From positions 1 to 10,807 of the forward strand of contig JBJXDS010000105.1 in the NCBI GenBank assembly GCA_046154525.1: 10,807 nt of DNA. The letters are read 5' to 3'. This document shows, piece after piece, positions 6,655-10,807 of the stretch. The first letter of the stretch is position 1; each line of letters starts with the position of its first letter. Both the position numbers and the translations under genes were made by a program. The DNA is from JABWCE01 sp046154525. Its GTDB lineage: Bacteria > Bacteroidota > Bacteroidia > NS11-12g > UBA9320. A model generated the notes under the pieces. That model was not told where the DNA came from. It was given only the letters and a program-made list of their open reading frames with translations, and ran no database searches.

Positions 6655-7158
6655 ATGACAGATAAAAAAGAAGTGCACTACATGCGCCCCACCTGGGACG
6701 AATACTTTATGGAAGTGATGGAAGCCATCAGCAAACGGGCTACTTGTGGCCGGGGCCGCAGCGGCTGTGTTATAGCCAAAGACAATCAGCTTTTGGTTAC
6801 GGGTTATGTTGGTTCGCCGGTGGGTTTGCCGCATTGCGATGAGATAGGACACCAAATGAAAAAAATGATTCACGAGGACGACAGCATTACCGAACATTGT
6901 GTCCGCACGGTGCATGCCGAGCAAAATGCTATTTGCCAGGCGGCCAAAAATGGCGTAGCTTTGGATGGTGCTACTCTTTACTGCCGTATGACCCCCTGCC
7001 GGGTTTGCGCCATGCTAATAATTAACTGTGGCATAAAACGGGTGGTTTGCGAACGGAAGTACCACTCAGGCGGCGAAAGTGAACAAATGTTTAAAACCGC
7101 CGGGGTTACGCTGGAGTTTTTCCATCAGGAGGTGCAAACGTATGAGGGGAGTAAGTAG
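6655..7158 (+). CDS. comEB: Deoxycytidylate (dCMP) deaminase, ComEB-like
   Basis: A 167-aa zinc enzyme of the cytidine/dCMP deaminase superfamily that converts dCMP to dUMP, the precursor of dTMP. The N-terminal RPTWDEYFMEVM is typical of bacterial dCMP deaminases. The zinc site is H87 with catalytic E89 (VHAEQNA) plus C115 and C118 (PCRVC); the GYVGSPVGLPHCDE stretch is the expected substrate-side segment. The ATG at 6655 is chosen because earlier in-frame codons lie inside the palindromic repeat. The last 32-41 codons (7033-7158) are present again, without the rest of the gene, at 8007-8132 and 9303-9401. The gene end is thus an insertion site that has been rebuilt by each insertion, leaving the reading frame intact. 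Copies 2 and 3 agree with each other and differ from this copy at two positions (7137 and 7155), so the present 3' end may be the incoming version. Confidence 0.93.
   Translation: MTDKKEVHYMRPTWDEYFMEVMEAISKRATCGRGRSGCVIAKDNQLLVTGYVGSPVGLPHCDEIGHQMKKMIHEDDSITEHCVRTVHAEQNAICQAAKNGVALDGATLYCRMTPCRVCAMLIINCGIKRVVCERKYHSGGESEQMFKTAGVTLEFFHQEVQTYEGSK
7033..7158 (+). repeat. Tail repeat copy 1 (3' end of the dCMP deaminase gene)
   Basis: This is the reference copy of a direct repeat, consisting of the last 126 bp of the deaminase gene including the stop codon. Copy 2 matches it over the full 126 bp with 4 mismatches. Copy 3 matches positions 7060-7158 (99 bp) with 6 mismatches. Identity stops precisely after the TAG stop codon in all three: the next bases are CTAAC, TTGTT and AATTA. 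Confidence 0.95.
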
Positions 7159-7203
7159 CTAACGCTATCCGCAATATGCCATAAAAACTATTTTAAAAGC
7201 TAA

Positions 7204-7239
7204 TTTGGGCATTTTTTTACTCCCTTTTTTATATCTTTG
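7204..7239 (+). promoter_or_regulatory. Candidate promoter of the GNAT-like operon
   Basis: TATCTTTG (7232-7239) fits the TAnnTTTG -7 box, and TTTG at 7204-7207 could be the -33 element. The 24-bp spacing is slightly long. The box ends 29 nt before the TTG start. Its presence suggests the inserted module brings its own promoter instead of relying on read-through from the deaminase gene. Confidence 0.4.
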
Positions 7240-7268
7240 AATTATCATTGCAGGCATAACAAACGCGA

Positions 7269-7814
7269 TTGAGGAAAGTAATTGTGAGCAAAAAGGATAA
7301 AAAAATTCACCTCGACTTTGTCATAGACAAACTGACCAATTCTATTGCGAATACTATTTCGGGTGATAGTTTTGCTACTGAAGTTAGCCGCTTAACAAAA
7401 GCCGACCTTAAACAAGTAACCAAAAAAAATGGATGGAACTTTAATTGGAAACAGGAACTTGATAATAATTCAAGAGAGGTTTTCAAATTAACTATCTTAA
7501 ATAATCCTACAATTATTCAGGGTCTGCTCAGTTTCTCTATTATGCCTGACCATATTTATATGGAATTGGTTGAAAGTGCCCCTTTTAATTTGGGGCGTAA
7601 TAAACTCTACGAAGGGGTTCCGGGAAACCTTGTAGCATTTGCCTGTAAGGTTGCTTTTCAGCAAGGATTTGACGGATTTCTTTCATTTACTGCCAAAACC
7701 AAACTGATTAAACATTATGAGAAAAGCTTAGGGGCATACCATTTTGGAAACCATCTGATGATTATTCATACAGAAGTTGCAAAACAATTAATTGATAAAT
7801 ATTTTAAAAGCTAA
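7269..7814 (+). CDS. GNAT-like fold protein, first gene of a two-gene module
   Basis: A 181-aa protein without signal peptide or membrane segment. The second half resembles a GNAT acyltransferase fold: a beta-strand pair (TIIQGLLSFSIMPDHIYMELVESAP, about 81-105), then a helix-initiating loop EGVPGNLVAFACKVAF (115-130) where the acetyl-CoA loop would be, and KTKLIKHYEKSLGA (143-156) like the C-terminal GNAT helix and strand. The loop lacks the classic Q/RxxGxG signature, so catalysis is uncertain. The N-terminal part (1-65) has no domain I recognise beyond similarity to hypothetical Bacteroidota proteins of the same layout. Start: the frame is closed by a TAA at 7257, so the options are TTG 7269 or GTG 7284; TTG is preferred because it keeps the RKVIVSKKDKKI strand. 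A 60-aa gene follows after 4 nt. The compact mobile pair suggests a toxin-antitoxin or defence role, which is inference only. Confidence 0.6.
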   Translation: MRKVIVSKKDKKIHLDFVIDKLTNSIANTISGDSFATEVSRLTKADLKQVTKKNGWNFNWKQELDNNSREVFKLTILNNPTIIQGLLSFSIMPDHIYMELVESAPFNLGRNKLYEGVPGNLVAFACKVAFQQGFDGFLSFTAKTKLIKHYEKSLGAYHFGNHLMIIHTEVAKQLIDKYFKS

Positions 7815-7818
7815 AATC

Positions 7819-8001
7819 ATGGGATACATTAAAGAACCGGAAGGAGTTGACTTTATAATCAACAGCAGACCTTTAACAAAGGACGAACAAAATGCAATTA
7901 GCGAATACATTCGTGCATACAAAGAAAAACATTCTCAAAAAAGAGTTTCGGCCAAACGAATTGTAAGGATACCAACGACTCGAAAAAAAGTAATTGCCTA
8001 A
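7819..8001 (+). CDS. 60-aa small protein, partner of the GNAT-like protein
   Basis: A small protein beginning MGYIKEPEGVDFIINSRPLT and continuing into an amphipathic helix (DEQNAISEYIRAYKEKH, about 22-38) with a strongly basic tail (KRVSAKRIVRIPTTRKKVIA). The PEGVDFxIxxRPLTxxExxxISExI pattern recurs, to my recollection, in small Bacteroidota proteins next to GNAT-like genes, but I know no assigned function. The ATG at 7819 lies 4 nt after the upstream stop codon, indicating one operon and coupled translation. An earlier in-frame TTG at 7792 would overlap the upstream gene and adds no conserved sequence. The size and the basic tail would suit an antitoxin or a nucleic-acid- or protein-binding partner. 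The gene ends 5 nt before tail repeat copy 2, so it marks the very edge of the inserted module. Confidence 0.65.
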   Translation: MGYIKEPEGVDFIINSRPLTKDEQNAISEYIRAYKEKHSQKRVSAKRIVRIPTTRKKVIA

Positions 8002-8006
8002 ATCTT

Positions 8007-8132
8007 ATAAAACAGGTGGTTTGCGAACGGAAGTACCACTCAGGCGGCGAAAGTGAACAAATGTTTAAAACCGCCGGGGTTAAGCTGGAGTTTTTCCATC
8101 AGGAGGTGCAGACGTATGAGGGGAGTAAATAG
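8007..8132 (+). repeat. Tail repeat copy 2 (truncated dCMP deaminase 3' end)
   Basis: A 126-bp direct repeat of 7033-7158 at a constant offset of 974 bp with no indels. It has four mismatches: 7040 G to A (Arg to Gln in the deaminase frame), 7109 C to A (Thr to Lys), 7137 A to G (silent) and 7155 G to A (silent). The frame is open through to the stop, but there is no start and no zinc site, so it is a gene fragment, not a working enzyme. The two amino-acid-changing differences fit a copy released from selection. Confidence 0.95.
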
Positions 8133-8175
8133 TTGTTGAAATTCTCGTACACGGAGGGAAGATTTAATTACTTTT

Positions 8176-9084
8176 CTACTCTCTATCAATTTTCTTTTTT
8201 TCTTTTGGCGAGGGTAAAAAATTTTCAGAAGTAATCACATCTTTTCCGGTTCTCTGTTCCAGTGCCATACGGGCATCTTTAGCTATTCTTCCTCCTTTTT
8301 TTCCGGCACTTGCATTTTGCTTTAAACCTCTGGCTTCTTCGGTTTCTGCTATTTGACGGGTTGAAAGTTCTGCCAAAGCAGTAAATATAAGTTCGGCTTC
8401 ACTCATATGGTCGCGAAGGTTTTGGGTCTTCAACCCTTTCAAATCCTTGTGTTTCTTTACAGTTAATCCGGTCCATTCCTGATGGATTATATTTGTTAGA
8501 AATGCGAATTCGTCTTTTTTTTCTACCCCGCTTTCCTTCCAATAATCTGTCAGTTTGTTCCTGGTTTAACTCCAATTATATTTACTTTTTAATGGTGTCG
8601 TTGAATAACCATTCATTTTAAAAAAATAAGGCCGAATGGTTATTTCCTGACCCGTCATGCGTTGCTGAATCCACTTTTCACTTCGGCCAAGGCGTTGCCA
8701 GTTTTCTCTTGCTCTGTCAAGACTTTGTTCCGGATCAGCAATTTCCTGCATTCTTTCATATCCTGTTTTTGCCAACCATTGCTTAAATGGTTCTGCTTTA
8801 GGCGAAGGGATTGATTGAATAATGCGAAGCAAGGTTTCCGTATCGGCTACATCTGTTTCGCGCAACTTACGATCAGAAGCTTCCATTTTCAACCGTACGA
8901 TTTTTTCGTACGCTTCACTTCCCTCTGATAGTAACTTCTTTTTTAAATCACTCCAATATCTTTTAGGTATAGAACTATTCGTCAATATTTCAATAACATC
9001 AATAACTGAAAACAACCAAAGTTCTCTTTCCGTATCCCAATGGGTTCTCACTTTTTTACTCTCAAATAGTTTTATTGCACTCAT
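8176..9084 (-). pseudogene. Bro-N / phage antirepressor-like protein, interrupted by an in-frame insertion with a stop
   Basis: The 5' part (9084-8566, 172 aa) starts MSAIKLFESKKVRTHW and contains a Bro-N type DNA-binding domain (about 5-110, including WLFSVIDVIEILT and SIPSPKAEPFKQWL). It continues through ARENWQRLGRSEKWIQQRMTGQE and then enters 25 residues foreign to the family, ending in TAA at 8566-8568. Directly after that stop, in the same frame, the family sequence resumes (TRNKLTDYWKESGVE, NIIHQEWTGLTVKKHKDL, LKTQNLRDHMSEAELIFTALAE, AGKKGGRIAKDAR, TSENFLP) to the TAG at 8176-8178. The gene without the insert would encode about 276 aa, a usual length for this family of solitary or prophage antirepressors. 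The frame is otherwise intact, so the damage looks recent. The N-terminal fragment might still be made as a 172-aa protein carrying the whole Bro-N domain. A separate C-terminal protein from the ATG at 8442 is possible but not supported by a start signal. Confidence 0.85.
8566..8643 (-). repeat. 78-nt palindromic insertion inside the antirepressor gene
   Basis: The 26 codons separating MTGQE from TRNKLTDYW are foreign to the family. Within them AATAACCATTC and GAATGGTTATT (8604-8614 and 8634-8644, the second arm running one base past the segment) are perfect 11-bp inverted arms around 19 nt. A further ACCATT/AATGGT pairing is possible with 8590-8595. TTT occurs at both edges (8565-8567 and 8643-8645) and could be a 3-bp target duplication flanking a 75-bp insert. 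The insert keeps the reading frame but brings a TAA stop. Confidence 0.7.
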
Positions 9085-9100
9085 TAGTTAATTTTTGTTA

Positions 9101-9108
9101 CAAATCTA
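9101..9108 (-). promoter_or_regulatory. Candidate -7 promoter box for the antirepressor-like gene
   Basis: On the minus strand this reads TAGATTTG, a match to TAnnTTTG, ending 16 nt before the ATG at 9084. No good TTTG is seen at the -33 distance; a T-rich GTTTTAC lies there instead. Confidence 0.35.
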
Positions 9109-9178
9109 TTTATAGTTTAAGAAAGTAAAACGTTTGTGGAAATTCTTTCATAACCCAGGCTGAATAGCCGCTAAAGAA

Positions 9179-9197
9179 CACTGAGCTTGCCGAAGTG
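9179..9197. repeat. Short dispersed repeat CACTGAGCTTGCCGAAGTG
   Basis: This 19-mer closely matches a short partly palindromic sequence (CACTGAGCTTGTCGAAGTG type) that I recognise as widespread between genes in Bacteroidota and other genomes. It lies in the non-coding right flank of module B, and no gene depends on it. Confidence 0.5.
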
Positions 9198-9302
9198 TAT
9201 CTCAATACTATGGCATCTTTCAAGCTATCTGCACTGCCTTTTCATTTATCATTTTCAAGTTACAAGAGACAGCAATGAGGGAAAAACTGATATGAATGAA
9301 AA

Positions 9303-9401
9303 TACCACTCGGGTGGCGAAAGTGAACAAATGTTTAAAACCGCCGGGGTTACTCTGGAGTTTTTTCATCAGGAGGTGCAGACGTATGAGGGGAGTAAATA
9401 G
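9303..9401 (+). repeat. Tail repeat copy 3 (truncated dCMP deaminase 3' end)
   Basis: A 99-bp direct repeat of 7060-7158 (offset 2243, no indels), covering deaminase residues 136-167 plus the stop. It has six mismatches to copy 1, at 7068, 7071, 7110, 7122, 7137 and 7155, all at third codon positions and all silent. It is shorter at its 5' edge than copy 2 but has the same 3' edge at the stop codon. The restriction enzyme gene on the other strand ends 2 bp beyond it. Confidence 0.95.
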
Positions 9402-9403
9402 AA

Positions 9404-10711
9404 TTAAATAGTCGTATCAACAACTTCATTTTTATTATAAAGGTTTGGCAGAAATTGCGACTTAATTCTAAATTGACTTCGTTTTTTAATTTTTGGTATT
9501 GTTGAAACATTTTCCATTTTTATTCCGGGGTCATAATAAATATTACCGTTTGCCATTTGATTAAGAAATAGTTGAAAGTCCGTCCCGGATCCAAGAATAA
9601 TATTATTACTATATTTATATTTCCTTTCCACTTCTATTTCTGAAAGTGATGGAACATAACATGCCTGATTATGTTTCCTATTCCAATGTAAAAGCATTGA
9701 TGCAAAACTCCATGAAGCGGTCTCATTGCCATTTATGTCAATTAATGAAATTCGCCCGTTGCTATTTCTAATTTTTCCGGTTTCAGCATCAAAGCCTATT
9801 AGTTGCATTTCCAAATTAGTCAAGGGATGTCTAATCCCTGTTTTGTGAACTCCTCCAAAATTAATTCTATCCTCTCTGCCAGTTCTATCCGCGTATCCGT
9901 ACTTTCTCAAAAATGTTTCTGCACCTTCTGTTTTATAAATCCCATCTGTAGGTTCAGGTGTCATAAGTGTTATAACCGCTGAATTAATATTTGCAAAATT
10001 TGTAACCCCAAATTGCTTCACCTCCCAACCTAAAAAATCAGGTTCTGAATATCCATTGGGCGTAATTCCTAATTCAGCTTCTAAAGTATAACCCCCACAA
10101 TTAGGTGCTTCGCATGACAAAACATTTCCTTGGCCATCCAGTCTTTTTGACTTAATCCAACCTAATTGGTGGATTCGAAATAGTTCATTAATTAATTTTT
10201 CTTTATTATTTGCTACTTGAGGCAGTTCAATTATTTTGAAAACACCATGCTCCATAATAGACTCTGTTTTTTCAAAATCACTAGCTATTTCAGAATTTGG
10301 GGAAGCAACAAAACCTAAAACTGTTCCGTTTTTAGCAACACTAAAAAACAAAAGTCGATCGGCAAGTCTCTGTGTCATTAAATCAGACGGAGGGTTTTCG
10401 CACCTAGCTAAGAAACCTGAAAATCTGACTTCAGGATATTTAGGATATAGTATTAATTGTGATTGAGGTGCGGGAAATAAATTTCCATCTTCACCAATCC
10501 AAGAAAAATTTATAGTAGCCTTAAACCTTTCCTTGTTCCAATCCCCTGCTTCTTCAGTTTTGATTTCCGATATAGGTAGTATATTTAAAATCTCAAAACT
10601 ACCACCGAAATAAACTTGATTTTTTGAGTTGTCGTTTGGTGAAAGTTTCTTTATATAAATTTTTTGACAACCGTTGTCAATAAACAGCGATTTGAGTTTT
10701 TTTAAGTTCAT
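9404..10711 (-). CDS. Type II restriction endonuclease, MvaI/BcnI family
   Basis: A 435-aa protein whose middle part carries the MvaI/BcnI nuclease signature: GYTLEAELGITPNG (207-220) followed by PDFLGWEVKQF. D225, E230 and K232 reproduce the D-x4-E-x-K spacing of the known MvaI active site (Asp50, Glu55, Lys57). Preceding motifs LGWIKSKRLDGQGN (183-196) and EAPNCGG (201-207) also fit the family. The protein is longer than MvaI (about 250 aa), with an extra N-terminal domain of about 165 residues of unknown role. The family cuts CCWGG or CCSGG, and which applies here cannot be read from the sequence. The start ATG at 10711 lies inside the 3' end of a cytosine-5 methyltransferase gene (35-bp overlap), forming an M-then-R operon in which the methyltransferase is made first. 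The gene ends 2 bp from tail repeat copy 3. All catalytic residues are present and the frame is intact, so it is probably active. Confidence 0.88.
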   Translation of the reverse strand: MNLKKLKSLFIDNGCQKIYIKKLSPNDNSKNQVYFGGSFEILNILPISEIKTEEAGDWNKERFKATINFSWIGEDGNLFPAPQSQLILYPKYPEVRFSGFLARCENPPSDLMTQRLADRLLFFSVAKNGTVLGFVASPNSEIASDFEKTESIMEHGVFKIIELPQVANNKEKLINELFRIHQLGWIKSKRLDGQGNVLSCEAPNCGGYTLEAELGITPNGYSEPDFLGWEVKQFGVTNFANINSAVITLMTPEPTDGIYKTEGAETFLRKYGYADRTGREDRINFGGVHKTGIRHPLTNLEMQLIGFDAETGKIRNSNGRISLIDINGNETASWSFASMLLHWNRKHNQACYVPSLSEIEVERKYKYSNNIILGSGTDFQLFLNQMANGNIYYDPGIKMENVSTIPKIKKRSQFRIKSQFLPNLYNKNEVVDTTI

Positions 10712-10807
10712 TAATTTTTAAAATTTCTTTTACAATACTTTCACCAACGGCTTGAATCAAAGGTGTGACTACAGAATTTCCAAATTGCTTGTATGCTTGA
10801 TTATCAG
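10677..10807 (-). CDS. DNA (cytosine-5) methyltransferase, C-terminal end (partial)
   Basis: The last 42 complete codons of a gene entering from the right edge, too short to stand out as an ORF. The frame reads DNQAYKQFGNSVVTPLIQAV and continues as GESIVKEILKINELKKTQIAVY to a TGA at 10677-10679. The FGNSV segment with the following V-x-P-L-I-x-A helix is motif X of C5 DNA methyltransferases, which helps to form the AdoMet site. Together with the overlapping MvaI/BcnI-type nuclease it forms a type II restriction-modification pair in which this enzyme protects host sites. The overlap of 35 bp with the nuclease start suggests translational coupling. The target site and the remaining motifs lie outside the window. 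Confidence 0.85.
   Translation of the reverse strand, partial: DNQAYKQFGNSVVTPLIQAVGESIVKEILKINELKKTQIAVY

Larger units (their letters stand above)
7159..8006 (+). mobile_element. Inserted accessory module A (GNAT-like + small protein)
   Basis: An 848-bp segment bounded on both sides by copies of the deaminase gene tail. It carries a promoter-like box, two co-directional genes and nothing else. The second gene's stop ends only 5 nt before the right-hand repeat. No recombinase is encoded and no inverted terminal repeats are seen. Its status as an insertion is inferred from the flanking duplicated gene tail. Confidence 0.6.
8133..9302 (-). mobile_element. Inserted accessory module B (Bro-N antirepressor remnant)
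   Basis: A 1170-bp segment between tail repeat copies 2 and 3. It holds one minus-strand antirepressor-type gene, now broken, its likely promoter, and about 220 bp of non-coding DNA with a short dispersed repeat. It has no recombinase and no terminal inverted repeats. It lies opposite in orientation to module A. Module status is inferred from the flanking deaminase tails. Confidence 0.55.

Noticed and set aside
6592..6924. Minus-strand open frame over the start of the dCMP deaminase gene
   Set aside because: It is a shadow of a clear zinc-deaminase gene; part of it comes from the palindromic repeat.
8007..8132. A second functional deaminase gene
   Set aside because: Only the last 41 codons and the stop are present; the start and zinc site are absent.
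8822..9091. Plus-strand open frame opposite the Bro-N gene
   Set aside because: The minus strand encodes a recognisable Bro-N domain across the same bases; the plus-strand product is low-complexity and serine-rich.
7159..9302. tRNA or classical insertion sequence as the basis of the insertions
   Set aside because: No tRNA-like cloverleaf, no transposase and no terminal inverted repeats were found; the shared boundary is the deaminase stop codon.
7033..9401. CRISPR-like array from three repeated units
   Set aside because: The units are 99-126 bp coding fragments with spacings of about 850 and 1170 bp that carry genes; they are gene-tail duplications, not CRISPR repeats.
9187..9411. Open plus-strand frame of 74 codons crossing tail repeat copy 3
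   Set aside because: It reads the repeat in a different frame from the deaminase, has no family features, and is open only by chance.
9404..10711. Using CCWGG/CCSGG site avoidance to assign the nuclease's target
   Set aside because: Both kinds of site are present in the window, so no avoidance signal separates the two specificities.

Overview
The window looks like chromosomal DNA from a member of the Bacteroidota. The evidence is AT-rich sequence with scarce Shine-Dalgarno motifs and several TAnnTTTG (-7 type) promoter boxes. It also carries a Reg_prop/Y_Y_Y/LytS-type sensor kinase with LytTR regulators, and palindromic intergenic repeats of kinds familiar from that phylum. The genus cannot be told from the sequence alone.

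Left part (1-5433): a signalling locus. A LytTR response regulator (59-799) is followed by a large beta-propeller membrane histidine kinase (931-4020) and, after a two-gene DUF433/DUF5615 toxin-antitoxin-like module (4058-4641), by a second, more divergent LytTR regulator (4708-5433). One kinase is thus flanked by two possible partner regulators, with a selfish-looking TA pair between the kinase and the second regulator.

Middle (5434-7158): a 521-bp gene-free stretch packed with inverted repeats, then a P-loop nucleotide kinase-like gene (5955-6530), a CAC/GTG-type palindromic repeat (6545-6641), and a deoxycytidylate deaminase gene (6655-7158). The last two genes plausibly act together in pyrimidine deoxynucleotide metabolism.

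Right part (7159-10807): an accessory region built by repeated insertion at the 3' end of the dCMP deaminase gene. The last 99-126 bp of that gene recur at 8007-8132 and 9303-9401, each copy ending exactly at the stop codon and each followed by unrelated DNA. The modules delimited by these copies are: (A) a GNAT-like protein plus a 60-aa partner; (B) a Bro-N antirepressor-type gene broken by an in-frame 78-nt palindromic insertion with a stop; (C) an MvaI/BcnI-type restriction endonuclease overlapping the 3' end of a cytosine-5 DNA methyltransferase that runs off the window. No integrase or transposase is visible. All six differences between the copy in the gene and the third copy are synonymous in the deaminase frame. 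This suggests that the duplicated tails diverged while serving as real gene ends and were later brought together by recombination. This serial tail-duplicating insertion site is the most notable feature of the window.
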